A stretch of DNA of 64,000 nt from CAVQBC01 sp963710665 (GCA_963710665.1 CAVQBC010000006.1:496001-560000); one strand, 5' to 3'; positions 18,500-27,187 are shown, counted from the stretch's first letter. Numbers and translations are program-made. The notes: generated by a model not told the origin, from the sequence alone.

Positions 18500-18916
18500 G
18501 TGGCGTTCGCCGAGCCGCTGGTCCCCGATGACCAGACCCGCGACACCGCCGCCCTGCCGCTGGTCGAGGCCCCCTGGCGCGAGCGCACGCCCGCGACCCT
18601 TCCCGAGCTGGCGCCGGGCCGGTACCTGGCGCTCGAGGACGGCGGCGAGTACGTCGTGCTCGGCCTGGGCGAGGAGAGCATGCGGGTCGGCCGCAGCCCG
18701 TCCGCGGACCTGGTGATCGACGACGCCTCGGTGTCCCGCCGCCACGCGGTGCTCGTGTGGCGCGACGCGCGGACCGTGATCCTCGACGACCGCAGCCGCA
18801 ACGGCATCGTCGTCAACGGCGCGCGCGTGCAGGACGCCGCGCTTGCCGACGGCGACGAGATCGCGCTGGGCAACGTCGCCCTGCGCTACCTCGAGGTCGC
18901 CGGCCAGCCCGTCTGA
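18500..18916 (+). CDS. FHA-domain protein
   Basis: A 138-residue soluble protein. Residues about 45-135 form a forkhead-associated phosphothreonine-binding domain: GEESMRVGRSPSADLVIDD, SVSRRHAVLVW, DDRSRNGIVVNG and DGDEIALGN, containing the conserved GR, S..H and N.T/I..NG residues. GTG 18500 is preferred because GAGGAGG lies seven bases upstream; ATG 18467 would add eleven residues. No kinase or phosphatase gene is adjacent, so the partner is unknown. Confidence 0.85.
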   Translation: MAFAEPLVPDDQTRDTAALPLVEAPWRERTPATLPELAPGRYLALEDGGEYVVLGLGEESMRVGRSPSADLVIDDASVSRRHAVLVWRDARTVILDDRSRNGIVVNGARVQDAALADGDEIALGNVALRYLEVAGQPV

Positions 18917-18926
18917 ACCCGGCGCC

Positions 18927-18956
18927 GCCCGCCCGACCACCTATCGTTGGGCGGGC
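18927..18956 (+). promoter_or_regulatory. Hairpin and -10-like box abutting the GroES-like start codon
   Basis: GCCCGCCC (18927-18934) and GGGCGGGC (18949-18956) form a perfect 8-bp stem that ends at the base before ATG 18957. There is no Shine-Dalgarno sequence. TATCGT (18943-18948) in the loop could be a -10 box, which would make the mRNA leaderless; the palindrome might then be an operator. Confidence 0.5.
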
Positions 18957-19343
18957 ATGCGTCAGCAGCTCCGCCCCCTCTTCGACCGGGTCGTCATCAA
19001 GGAGCTCGAGCCCGACCGGGTGCGCCAGTCCGGGCTCGTCGTTCCTCCCGGCTCGCACGAGCCGCCGCCCCAGCACGGCATCGTGCTCGCCGTCGGCCCG
19101 GGGATCGACTGGTGGGAGGCCGCCGGCGTGCGAATGCCGGTGAGGCCGGGCGACCACGTGGTCTTCCCCGCGTCGGCCGGCGCCTGGGTCGAGGTCGACG
19201 AGGAGCGCCTGCTCGTCTGCCGCGTCGGCGAGCTGCTCGGCGTGCTCGAGCGGGTGGAGCAGTGCTCGGCCTGCACCGACCGCGAGCTCGCCCCCGGCGA
19301 CCAGTGCCCGGTCTGCGGGCGCACCGGGGCCGCGAGCGCCTGA
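18957..19343 (+). CDS. GroES/Cpn10-like protein with a C-terminal zinc ribbon
   Basis: A 128-residue protein. Residues 1-95 follow the Cpn10 fold: MRQQLRPLFDRVVIKELEPD, SGLVVPPGS, HGIVLAVGPG, VRPGDHVVFP and EERLLVCRVGELLGVL. The usual ten-residue mobile loop is altered (SHEPPPQHG). The last 30 residues add CSACTDRELAPGDQCPVCG, a four-cysteine ribbon that normal GroES lacks. No GroEL gene is adjacent. It might be a specialised co-chaperonin or a single-ring Cpn10-fold protein recruited for another job. Confidence 0.82.
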   Translation: MRQQLRPLFDRVVIKELEPDRVRQSGLVVPPGSHEPPPQHGIVLAVGPGIDWWEAAGVRMPVRPGDHVVFPASAGAWVEVDEERLLVCRVGELLGVLERVEQCSACTDRELAPGDQCPVCGRTGAASA

Positions 19344-19347
19344 GCGG

Positions 19348-20373
19348 CTACCCGCCGTTGACGATCGCGTTGCAGTCCCAGTTCGACGCGCCCTTGCCGC
19401 CGTTCCAGATGCGGGTCGCGACGGCGTCCTGCTGGGACTTCGGCGCCTGGTAGGCGTGACGGCCGCTGCCGCCGAACATCTTCCAGGTGCCGGGGATGAT
19501 CTGGTAGTAGCCGGAGGCGCCGGCCCAGTTCGGCGGCAGGTTCTGCCCGCCGGACTCGCACTGCACGATCGGCCACGGGATGGCCCACGGCCCACCGGGC
19601 CCGGCGGCGTTGGCCGCGCGCGCCTGCGCGGCCTCGAGGCGGCCGATGCGCCGCTCGATGGCCTGGCGGCCCGAGCGCGTCGACTGCAGCGCGGCGAGCC
19701 GGACGGAGCGGACCTCGACGAGCGTCTCGCGCCGGGAGGCGACCGCCTGGGCCATGCTCGCCACCGCGTTGCGCCGCGCCTGCACCGCCTGGGTGATGCG
19801 GGCCTGGCGCGCCTCGTCCCGCGAAAGCCGCTTGACCGCCGCCGTGGCCTCGGCGCGGGCGTCGCGGACGTTGACGATGATGCGGGTGTCCTGCTTCTCG
19901 ATCCGGCGCAGGAAGGCGGCCTGCTCGATGAGGTCGGCGAAGCCCCGCGCCTTGAGCACGAGCGTCACGAGCTCGGGCTCCTCCGTCTTGTACAGCGCGA
20001 CCATGCGCTCGGAGAGCACGCGGCGGGCCTCTGCCAGGCGGGCGCGGAGGCGGTTCAGGCGGACGCGCTCGGCGCGCAGCCGCACCTGCAGGCGCTCGAG
20101 CTGGGCCTGGTCGGCCGCCAGCTCGGCCTCGACCTGCGCGCGGCGGCGCTGCAGACCCGCGAGCTGGCGCTCGATCTGCGACACGAGCCCGCCGAGCCGC
20201 GCGACGTCCCCCGACAGCGACTGCTCCCGCGCGCGCTGGCGCTCCGCCTGCGAGCGCAGCGACCCCAGGTCCTGCTGCGCGTCCGAGGGCACCGGTGAAA
20301 GCATCCACAGGCCGACGCCGCCGGTCACCACCAGCGCAAGGGCCACGAGCGCGGTGGACCGGTCACGACGCAT
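19348..20373 (-). CDS. Secreted coiled-coil protein with C-terminal Rpf/transglycosylase-like domain
   Basis: A 341-residue protein. Residues 1-33 form a signal or anchor (ALVALALVVTGGVGLW). Residues 35-260 are a long Arg/Gln/Glu-rich coiled coil like that of NlpC/P60- or FtsX-partner hydrolases. The last 80 residues (PWPIVQCESGGQNLPPNWAG, ASGYYQIIPGTWKMFGG and WNGGKGASNWDC) are a transglycosylase-like, resuscitation-promoting-factor-type domain with the catalytic Glu in CESGG. It should cleave peptidoglycan during growth or exit from dormancy. It is transcribed alone and converges on the GroES-like gene, four bases away. Confidence 0.85.
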   Translation of the reverse strand: MRRDRSTALVALALVVTGGVGLWMLSPVPSDAQQDLGSLRSQAERQRAREQSLSGDVARLGGLVSQIERQLAGLQRRRAQVEAELAADQAQLERLQVRLRAERVRLNRLRARLAEARRVLSERMVALYKTEEPELVTLVLKARGFADLIEQAAFLRRIEKQDTRIIVNVRDARAEATAAVKRLSRDEARQARITQAVQARRNAVASMAQAVASRRETLVEVRSVRLAALQSTRSGRQAIERRIGRLEAAQARAANAAGPGGPWAIPWPIVQCESGGQNLPPNWAGASGYYQIIPGTWKMFGGSGRHAYQAPKSQQDAVATRIWNGGKGASNWDCNAIVNGG

Positions 20374-20592
20374 GTCGGGCGGCGAAGCTAGCAGCGCGAG
20401 GGCGTTCCGCCGGGCGGACGCTTGCAGGCCGCGGACGCGCTGCCGACGCCATGTCAGAAGGGGCGGGCCTCGCCGCCGCGCGGCGGTGGTCCGTCCGGTC
20501 TTGAGCGGTGAGCACTAGCGGACTGGTACCACGGAGCACGTCCGCCCAACCCACGAGGCCAGGATCGGCGTCACCGCGCGCTCTCGGGCCGG

Positions 20593-20598
20593 TACCCT
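20593..20598 (+). promoter_or_regulatory. Putative -10 box of a leaderless promoter
   Basis: TACCCT lies seven bases before GTG 20606, and no ribosome site is present. The spacing fits transcription starting at or next to the start codon. The preceding 232-base gap (20374-20592) holds nothing else I can recognise. Confidence 0.45.
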
Positions 20599-20605
20599 CA
20601 GGTCC

Positions 20606-20962
20606 GTGAGCCCGCTGCTCGGAGACCCGGCGCCCAGCCACGGAGACGACGGGTTGCTGGCCGAGCTCGCGGCGCCGCCCCCGCTCGAGGACTCCCGCGA
20701 GGCGCTGGCGTACTGGCGCCACCGCCTGCGCATGCTGCCGATCCACCGGCGTGCCCAGCGGCGCGAGGCGCGGGCGATGATCGTCCGCTGCGAGGACCGC
20801 GTCCGGCGGGCCGAGCTCGCGCGCATGCCGATGCCGCTGCAGTGGGTCGTGACCGGGATGCACGCCCTGCGCCCGCTGTTCATCGGCATCGCGGCGGTGA
20901 TCGCCCTGGTGGCGGTCATCTGGACGGTGCTGTTCATCGCGGCCATCGCCGCGCTCACCTGA
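20606..20962 (+). CDS. Small membrane protein of unknown function
   Basis: A 118-residue protein. The N-terminal 85 residues are Arg-rich and helical (WRHRLRMLPIHRRAQRREAR), probably cytoplasmic, followed by one or two hydrophobic segments at about residues 88-117. No family is recognised. The TGA stop lies inside the first unit of a tandem repeat (20958-21096). Confidence 0.6.
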   Translation: MSPLLGDPAPSHGDDGLLAELAAPPPLEDSREALAYWRHRLRMLPIHRRAQRREARAMIVRCEDRVRRAELARMPMPLQWVVTGMHALRPLFIGIAAVIALVAVIWTVLFIAAIAALT

Positions 20963-21096
20963 CGGTTCGCCCCGCGCGCCGCCGTGCGCCCACTCGCCTG
21001 ACGGTTCGCACCCCGCGGGCCGCCACGCCCCCACTCGCCTGACGGTTCGCACCCCGCGGGCCGCCACACCCCCACTCACCTGACGGTTCGCACCCG
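20958..21096 (+). repeat. Tandem repeat, about 41 bp, four copies of the core
   Basis: The core CCTGACGGTTCGC begins at 20958, 20997, 21038 and 21079 (periods 39, 41 and 41). Copies two and three are nearly identical over the whole unit (CACCCCGCGGGCCGCCAC follows the core); the fourth is truncated. The first copy contains the stop codon of the upstream gene. Not a CRISPR array: no spacers of constant length and unique sequence. Confidence 0.85.
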
Positions 21097-21134
21097 GCGC
21101 CTGTCGGGGCGTATCTTCCGTCGGCGAGGCAACG

Positions 21135-21383
21135 ATGCTGGTCGACACGGGCTGGCGCCCCGATCCACCCCCAGAGCCCGACCCCGCCCCGCGGGGCCGG
21201 CCGGACGTCCCGTGGGGGACGCTCGGATGGACCGCGCTCGTCGTCGCCCTGTTCGTCTGCGGCCTGCTGACCGCGGGGTGGCCGAGCGTCGGCCTCGTCT
21301 ACGCCGCGGTGCTCGTGAGCTTCTGGCGCGGCTCGCGGATGCTCACGCCCCACGCGGGCACGATGCGCGACTACTCGCAGTAG
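21135..21383 (+). CDS. Small membrane protein of unknown function
   Basis: An 82-residue protein with a Pro-rich N-terminus (residues 8-24) and two predicted helices (about 30-50 and 53-66), ending MLTPHAGTMRDYSQ. It is followed 22 bases later by the DUF3592-like gene in the same direction. I recognise no family. Confidence 0.55.
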   Translation: MLVDTGWRPDPPPEPDPAPRGRPDVPWGTLGWTALVVALFVCGLLTAGWPSVGLVYAAVLVSFWRGSRMLTPHAGTMRDYSQ

Positions 21384-21405
21384 GCGCGCTGTCACACTGG
21401 CCGCC

Positions 21406-21876
21406 GTGGACGGCTCGGCGCTCGCCCGCTGGACGATCCGGGGCCTCGTGGTCGCAAGCGCCGCGTGCCTGCTGGCGGGCGCGGTGGCGGCCGCGCTCAC
21501 CGTGCGCTTCGTGGCGACCGCCGAGCGCGCCGAGGGCACCGTGATCGCCAACGCCCAGCACGTCGACCGCGCCGCCGGCGACCCGCAGCGCTCCGACGTG
21601 AGCTTCCGTCCCGTCGTGCGCTTCACCACCGCGTCGGGCCGCACGGTGACGTTCGAGTCCGAGCAGGGCTCCTCGCCGCCGCGCTACCGGCCCGGCGCGC
21701 GCGTCGACGTGCGCTACCCGGCCGGCGATCCCGCCGCCGCCCGCCTGGCGTCCTTCTCGGGCCAGTGGGCGCTGCCGCTCCTCCTTCCCGCCGTCGCCCT
21801 CGTGCTTCTGACCACCGCGCTGCTCACGCGGCAGTTCACTCAGAAGACGTGGGCCGAGAGCCAGTCGGCGGCGTAG
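21406..21876 (+). CDS. DUF3592-like membrane protein
   Basis: A 156-residue protein with an N-terminal helix (about 12-36), an extracytoplasmic beta-rich domain and a C-terminal helix (about 121-143). The domain features AEGTVIANAQ, FRPVVRFTTASGRTVTFES, GSSPPRYRPGARVDVRYPAGDP and ARLASF, which are characteristic of DUF3592. Function is unknown. GTG 21406 lies seven bases after CACACT, suggesting leaderless transcription. Its last 37 bases overlap the end of the convergent permease gene. Confidence 0.75.
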   Translation: MDGSALARWTIRGLVVASAACLLAGAVAAALTVRFVATAERAEGTVIANAQHVDRAAGDPQRSDVSFRPVVRFTTASGRTVTFESEQGSSPPRYRPGARVDVRYPAGDPAAARLASFSGQWALPLLLPAVALVLLTTALLTRQFTQKTWAESQSAA

Positions 21877-23225
21877 AAGGCCAGGAACAGCGGGACGAGC
21901 GCGTACATCAGCGGGTGCACCTCCCGCGCGCGCCCCTGGGCCAGCATGACCGCGACGAAGCCGAGCACGCCGAGGCCGATCCCGGCGGCGATCGAGAACG
22001 TCAGCGGGACGCCGGCGATGATGAGGAACGCCGGCAGCGCGTGCTCGGGCCGGTCCCAGTCGATCGCGGGCACCAGGCGCATCATCAGGTAGCCGACCAT
22101 CACGAGCGCCGGCGCGACCGCCGGGTGGATCGTCGTGTCGCCCACGCTCACGTCCCCGCCGACCAGCGCCATCAGCGGCACGAAGAAGATCGCCAGCAGG
22201 AACAGCCCCGCGGTGACGAGCGACGCGAGCCCCGTGCGCGCGCCCTCGCTGACGCCGGCGCCGCTCTCGACGTAGGCGGTCACGCTCGAGACGCCCATCG
22301 CGCCGCCGAGCGCCGCCGACCCCGAGTCGACCAGCAGCACCCGCTTCATGCCCGGCAGCTCGCCGCGCTCGTCGAGCAGCCCGGCGCTCGACGTGACGGC
22401 GACCACGGTCCCGAGCGTGTCGAAGAAGTCGGTCATGAACAGCGCGAAGATCACCGGGATCAGCGCGATCGCGAGCGCGTCGGCCAGGTTGCCGGGCGCG
22501 AGCGCGTCCCCGATCGTCGAGAAGTCCGACGCGGACGGCAGCCGCGCGACGCCGTCGGGCCCCGGGATCACCCCGAAGACGATGCCGAGCACGGCGCTGA
22601 CCGCGATCCCCGCGAGCAGCGCGCCGCGGACCTGGCGGGCGGCGAGCACCGCGGAGGTGAAGATGCCCGCCAGCGCGATCATCGGCGGCCCGGTCGTGAG
22701 GTCGCCGAGAGCGATCCCAGTCGCGGGGTCGTTGACGACGATCCCGCCCTCCCGCAGGCCCACGAGCGTGATGAACAGCCCGATGCCGACGCCGATCGCG
22801 AGCTTCAGCGAGTTCGGGATCGCGCGCATGACGGCCTCGCGCAGCCCGGCGAGCACGAGCACCACGGCGATGACGCCCTCGACCACCACGCAGGCCATCG
22901 CCACCGGCCACTCGAGCCCGCGGCCCTGCACGAGGTCGAAGGCGACGACCGCGTTGAGGCCGAGCCCGGAGGCCAGCGCGAGCGGGTAGTTGGTGAGCAG
23001 GCCCATCGCGGCCGTGGCGATGGCGGCGGCCAGCGCGGTGGCGACCGCGACGGCTTCGAACGGCATCCCGGCGGCGGAGAGGATCGCCGGGTTGACGAAC
23101 AGGATGTAGGACATGGTCAGGAACGTGCTGAGGCCGCCGAGGGCCTCGCGCCGCGGCGTGGTCCCGCGCTCGCGCAGCGCGAACCGGCGCTCGAGCCCGG
23201 CCCGGCCCCTGCCGACCGTGCGCAT
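21840..23225 (-). CDS. NCS2/AzgA-family purine permease
   Basis: A 461-residue polytopic transporter resembling the AzgA branch (adenine/guanine/hypoxanthine): GLSTFLTMSYILFVNPAILS, TNYPLALASGLGLNAV, PNSLKLAIGVGIGLFITLVGL, FALFMTDFFDTLGTVVAV and VTAYVESGAGVSEGARTG, which contribute the substrate and proton sites. ATG 23225 is chosen because GGAGG lies six bases upstream. It probably imports a purine with protons; the exact substrate cannot be read from sequence. Confidence 0.9.
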   Translation of the reverse strand: MRTVGRGRAGLERRFALRERGTTPRREALGGLSTFLTMSYILFVNPAILSAAGMPFEAVAVATALAAAIATAAMGLLTNYPLALASGLGLNAVVAFDLVQGRGLEWPVAMACVVVEGVIAVVLVLAGLREAVMRAIPNSLKLAIGVGIGLFITLVGLREGGIVVNDPATGIALGDLTTGPPMIALAGIFTSAVLAARQVRGALLAGIAVSAVLGIVFGVIPGPDGVARLPSASDFSTIGDALAPGNLADALAIALIPVIFALFMTDFFDTLGTVVAVTSSAGLLDERGELPGMKRVLLVDSGSAALGGAMGVSSVTAYVESGAGVSEGARTGLASLVTAGLFLLAIFFVPLMALVGGDVSVGDTTIHPAVAPALVMVGYLMMRLVPAIDWDRPEHALPAFLIIAGVPLTFSIAAGIGLGVLGFVAVMLAQGRAREVHPLMYALVPLFLAFYAADWLSAHVF

Positions 23226-23305
23226 GCGTGCCTCCACGACCCGCAAGCTAGTGGTTCGCCCGGATCGCGGGTAGTGACGCCGCAGCGAACGAAGGAGGTT
23301 GCCCC

Positions 23306-24577
23306 GTGCAGGAATCGGTCTTCACCGTCGAGGCGACGCCGCTCAAGTTCGGGCCCGGGGCGTCCGCCGAGGTCGGCTGGGACCTCGCCCGGCTGGGCGT
23401 GACCCGCGCGCTCGTGCTCAGCGATCCCGCCGTGCGCGCGCTCGGGATGACAGAGCGCGTCACGGACGGGCTCGACGCCCGCGGGATCGCCTTCGAGGTG
23501 TTCGACCAGATACGCATCGAGCCCACCGACGCGTCGTTCGCCGAGGCGGCGGAGGTCGCGCGGTCCGGCGGCTTCGACGGGTTCGTCTCGGTCGGGGGCG
23601 GCTCGACGATGGACACCGCGAAGGCCGCCAACCTCATCTCGACCCACGGCGGCGAGGTCATCGACTACGTCAACGCGCCGTTCGGCGGCGGCCGCAAGCC
23701 GCCCGGGCCGCTGCGCCCGCACGTCGCCGTGCCCACGACCTCCGGCACCGGCTCGGAGGCGACCACGGTGGCGGTGCTGGACCTCGCCGGCGAGGGCGTC
23801 AAGACGGGGATCTCGCACCGCTTCCTGCGCGCCACGCAGGCGGTCGTGGACCCGGAGCTCACGCGGGCCCTGCCCCCCGAGGTCACGTCCGCCGCCGGAC
23901 TCGACGTGGTCTGCCACGCCGCCGAGTCCTACACCGCCCGCGGCTACGAGGCGCGGGAGCGCCCCGACGATCCGGGCGACCGGCCGCCGTACCAGGGCGC
24001 CAACCCGATCGCCGACCTGTGGTCGGCGCGCGCGCTCGAGTACGGCGGGCGCTACCTGCGCCGCGCGGTGGCCGACGGCGACGACGTCGAGGCCCGCGGC
24101 GCCATGATGCTGGCCGCCAGCCTGGCGGGCATCGGCTTCGGCTCGGCGGGCGTGCACATCCCCCACTCCTGCGCGTATCCGATCGCCACGGGCGCCCGCG
24201 GCTACCAGCCCGCCGGCTACCCCGACGACCACCCGTTCGTGCCCCACGGGCACTCGGTCATCGTCACCGCGCCGGCGGCCTTCCGCTTCACGTGGGCGGC
24301 GTCGCCCGACCGGCACCGGTACGTCGCCGAGCTGCTCGGCGGCCGCCCGATCCCGCCCGGGGAAGCCGACGAGAACACGCTGCCGGGGATTCTCGCGGAG
24401 CTGATGCGCGACGTCGGCGCGCCGCGCGGCCTCGCCGAGCTGGGCTACGCGGAGGACGACGTCCCCACGCTCGTGCAGGGTGCGCTCAAGCAGGAGCGGC
24501 TGCTGGTGGGGTCGCCGCGGGAGGTCGGGGCCGATGATCTCGCGGAGATCCTGCGGGCCTCGCTTCGCAACTGGTAG
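23306..24577 (+). CDS. Iron-containing alcohol dehydrogenase, hydroxyacid-oxoacid transhydrogenase type
   Basis: A 423-residue group III dehydrogenase. GGGSTMDTAK and PTTSGTGSEAT bind the dinucleotide; LDVVCHAAESYT, GVHIPHSCAYPI and VPHGHS supply metal ligands. Length and the insertion RPDDPGDRPPYQGANPIADLW resemble ADHFE1/HOT enzymes that couple 4-hydroxybutyrate oxidation to 2-oxoglutarate reduction. GTG 23306 follows a strong AAGGAGG site. Substrate is inferred from family only; no 4-hydroxybutyrate genes are near. Confidence 0.85.
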   Translation: MQESVFTVEATPLKFGPGASAEVGWDLARLGVTRALVLSDPAVRALGMTERVTDGLDARGIAFEVFDQIRIEPTDASFAEAAEVARSGGFDGFVSVGGGSTMDTAKAANLISTHGGEVIDYVNAPFGGGRKPPGPLRPHVAVPTTSGTGSEATTVAVLDLAGEGVKTGISHRFLRATQAVVDPELTRALPPEVTSAAGLDVVCHAAESYTARGYEARERPDDPGDRPPYQGANPIADLWSARALEYGGRYLRRAVADGDDVEARGAMMLAASLAGIGFGSAGVHIPHSCAYPIATGARGYQPAGYPDDHPFVPHGHSVIVTAPAAFRFTWAASPDRHRYVAELLGGRPIPPGEADENTLPGILAELMRDVGAPRGLAELGYAEDDVPTLVQGALKQERLLVGSPREVGADDLAEILRASLRNW

Positions 24578-24633
24578 GCAGCGACCGTTGGGGGATGACC
24601 GAACCGCGCCATCGCGTTATGGTTCGCAGCGAG

Positions 24634-24957
24634 GTGACCCTGGAGGGGTGGATCTTCATGGTTGGGCTGCGCGTCTTCGACGTCGGGGCGCTGATCGTGT
24701 GGCTGGTGTGGTTCTTCAAGCTGCGCGATGACGACGACGACGCGGGCGGCGACGACGACCACGGCCGCGGCGACGAGCCGCAGGAGCCCCCGCCCGACGG
24801 CGGCGGCGGCCTCGAGTTGCCGCTCCCGGACGCCCAGCCGTGGCCGAAGCGCCGCCGCGACCACGGCGGCGACCGGTCGCCCGCGACCTCCCCCGCGCAC
24901 CGGCCGGCCCATCCGCGGCGGCTCCCCCAGCGGCCCCGCACGCCCGCGCGGCACTGA
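24634..24957 (+). CDS. Small single-helix protein with an acidic tail
   Basis: About 107 residues: one hydrophobic helix (WIFMVGLRVFDVGALIVW region, residues 5-28), a run of five aspartates (residues 32-36), then a Gly/Asp/Pro-rich low-complexity tail ending with many Arg and Pro. GTG 24634 is chosen because TATGGT lies ten bases upstream, but ATG 24619 or ATG 24658 are alternatives. No function is recognised. Confidence 0.5.
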   Translation: MTLEGWIFMVGLRVFDVGALIVWLVWFFKLRDDDDDAGGDDDHGRGDEPQEPPPDGGGGLELPLPDAQPWPKRRRDHGGDRSPATSPAHRPAHPRRLPQRPRTPARH

Positions 24958-25113
24958 CCTCGCCCTCCCGGGTCATCCGGCTGACCGGGTTCTGGCGCGT
25001 TCGCGCTCGTTCCGGTCTGATGTGATCGGTCCGGTCTCGGCTGAGACCCAAATCTGGACGAATCCGGTCGGCTTTGATCTGATTCGGCGGCCGATCATCC
25101 CCAGGAGGTGCGC

Positions 25114-26523
25114 ATGGCGCGCTGGACGCCCGACCCGAGCTTCTATCCGTCCCCGGCGAGCGCCGCCGAGGCACCCGCCGAGAACGTCGCCTACGTCGTG
25201 ACGCTGAACACCGGGAATGGCTCCGCCCGCCCCGCCGCCCCCGACGCGCTCACCGTCATCGACCTCGAGGAGGGGTCCTCGAGCTACGGAACGCTCGTGG
25301 GCCGGCTCGACATGCCCAACGTCGGCGACGAGCTGCACCACTTCGGGTGGAACGCGTGCTCGTCGGCGCTGTGCCCGTGGGCGCCGCATCCCCACGTCGA
25401 GCGGCGCTACCTGCTCGTGCCCGGCCTGCGCTCCTCGCGCATCCACGTCGTCGACGTCAAGGACGACCCGCGCGCGCCGACGCTCAAGAAGGTCATCGAG
25501 CCCGAGGAGATCGCCGGCAAGGCGGGCTACAGCCGCCCGCACACCATCCACTGCGGTCCCGACGGCATCTACGTGTCCGCGCTCGGCAACCCCGAGGGCG
25601 ACGCGCCCGGCGGGATCTTCCTGCTCGACCACGACGACTTCTCGGTCAAGGGCCGCTGGGAGGTCGACCGAGGGCCCCAGGAGCTCTCCTACGACTTCTG
25701 GTGGCACCTCGGCTACGGGACCCTCATCACCAGCGAGTGGGGCACGCCGAAGATGGTCGAGGACGGCCTCGTCGGCGAGCTGCTGCTCGGCAACCAGTAC
25801 GGGCACAAGCTGCACATCTGGGACCTCGACAAGCGCCGGCACACGCAGGAGATCGACCTCGGCCCCGAGCACCAGATGGTGCTCGAGCTGCGACCCGCGC
25901 ACGATCCGTCGAAGGCCTACGGCTTCGTGGGCGTCGTGACCTCGACCGCCGACCTGTCGGCGTCGGTGTGGCTGTGGACACGCGCCGACGACGGCACCGT
26001 CTCGGCCGAGAAGGTCATCACGATCCCGGCGGAGCCGGCCGAGGCCGACCAGCTCCCCGAGCTCCTCAAGCCCTTCGGCGCCGTCCCGCCGCTCATCACC
26101 GACATCGCGCTGTCGGTCGACGACCGCTCGCTGTTCGTGTCCTGCTGGGGCACCGGCGAGCTCAAGCGCTTCGACGTCAGCGACCCGCGCAACCCGCGCG
26201 AGACCGGGTCGGTGCGGCTCGGCGGCATCGTCGGCCGCTCGCCCCACCCCGCCTCCGGACCGCTCAACGGCGGGCCACAGATGGTCGAGGTCTCGCGCGA
26301 CGGCCGCCGTGTCTTCCTCACCAACTCGCTCTACGCCTCCTGGGACAAGCAGTTCTATCCCGAGGGGATCGACGGCTGGCTGGTCAAGCTCGACGCGGGC
26401 GACGACGGCAGCCTGACGCTCGACCCGGACCTGTTCGTGACCTACAGCGGGGAGCGTCCGCACCAGGTGCGCCTCGGCGGCGGCGACGCGTCCTCGGACT
26501 CCTACTGCTTCCCGAACGAGTGA
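25114..26523 (+). CDS. Selenium-binding protein 1-like protein (SBP56, methanethiol oxidase family)
   Basis: A 469-residue beta-propeller protein close to human SELENBP1: ELHHFGWNACSSALC matches its HHSGWNTCSS region, and PGLRSSRIHVVDVKDDPRAP, SRPHTIHCGPDGIY, DFWWHLGYGTLITSEWG and GNQYGHKLHIWDL are typical of the family. Bacterial MtoX members oxidise methanethiol; others are copper-dependent. No in-frame TGA, so it is not a selenoprotein, and any tie to the Sec genes 15 kb away is unproven. ATG 25114 has AGGAGG upstream. A membrane protein follows ten bases later. Confidence 0.93.
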   Translation: MARWTPDPSFYPSPASAAEAPAENVAYVVTLNTGNGSARPAAPDALTVIDLEEGSSSYGTLVGRLDMPNVGDELHHFGWNACSSALCPWAPHPHVERRYLLVPGLRSSRIHVVDVKDDPRAPTLKKVIEPEEIAGKAGYSRPHTIHCGPDGIYVSALGNPEGDAPGGIFLLDHDDFSVKGRWEVDRGPQELSYDFWWHLGYGTLITSEWGTPKMVEDGLVGELLLGNQYGHKLHIWDLDKRRHTQEIDLGPEHQMVLELRPAHDPSKAYGFVGVVTSTADLSASVWLWTRADDGTVSAEKVITIPAEPAEADQLPELLKPFGAVPPLITDIALSVDDRSLFVSCWGTGELKRFDVSDPRNPRETGSVRLGGIVGRSPHPASGPLNGGPQMVEVSRDGRRVFLTNSLYASWDKQFYPEGIDGWLVKLDAGDDGSLTLDPDLFVTYSGERPHQVRLGGGDASSDSYCFPNE

Positions 26524-26533
26524 CCCCGGCGCG

Positions 26534-27187
26534 GTGAGCAGCCACTCCCTCTGGCCCTGGATCCTGATCGCCCTGCTGGGGGCGTACCACGGGCTGAACC
26601 CGGCCATGGGGTGGCTGTTCGCCGTCGCGCTGGGGATGCAGGAGCGCGACCGGCGGGCGGTGCTGCGCGCGCTGCCCCCGATCGCCATCGGCCACGAGCT
26701 CTCGCTGGCCGTGGTGGCCGGGCTGGTGCTCGGCCTGGGCGTGATCACCGACACGTCGGTGCTGCACATGGGGGCCGGGATCGCGCTGGTCGTGTTCGGC
26801 ATCTTCCGCTTCGTCAAGCCCCGCGCCCACCCGCGCTGGACCACCCAGCGGGTCAACTCGAAGGAGCTGACCTGGTGGTCGTTCCTGATGTCCAGCGCCC
26901 ACGGCGCGGGGCTGATGGTCGTGCCGGTCCTCCTCGGGCTCGGCGCCACCGAGGCCTCCGCCCACGACCACGCGCTCGAGCACGTCTCCATGGTCAGCGG
27001 CAACCTCCCCGCCAGCGGCCTCGCGCTGCTCCTCCACGTCGGCGCGATGGTCCTCGTGGCCGGCACGATCGCCCTGCTCGTCTACGAGAAGCTCGGCGTC
27101 GCCGTACTGCGGCAGGCGTGGCTCAACCTCGACGCGATCTGGGCGGGCGCGTTCGTCCTCGCCGGAGTGCTCACGCTCGTCACCTGA
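26534..27187 (+). CDS. Polytopic membrane protein next to the SELENBP1-like gene
   Basis: A 217-residue protein with about six hydrophobic segments. Conserved-looking polar motifs are GAYHGLNPAMGW near residue 17, IGHELS near 52, SSAHGAGLM near 122 and HDHALEHVSM near 143. The His placement recalls NicO/HupE-like metal transporters but the match is loose. It begins ten bases after the SELENBP1-like stop (GTG 26534), so the two are probably one operon; a metal supply role for the copper-dependent partner is possible. Confidence 0.7.
   Translation: MSSHSLWPWILIALLGAYHGLNPAMGWLFAVALGMQERDRRAVLRALPPIAIGHELSLAVVAGLVLGLGVITDTSVLHMGAGIALVVFGIFRFVKPRAHPRWTTQRVNSKELTWWSFLMSSAHGAGLMVVPVLLGLGATEASAHDHALEHVSMVSGNLPASGLALLLHVGAMVLVAGTIALLVYEKLGVAVLRQAWLNLDAIWAGAFVLAGVLTLVT

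Noticed and set aside
25114..26523. SELENBP1-like protein as part of the selenocysteine system
   Set aside because: No Sec codon, and the family binds selenium or copper without needing Sec machinery; the proximity may be chance.
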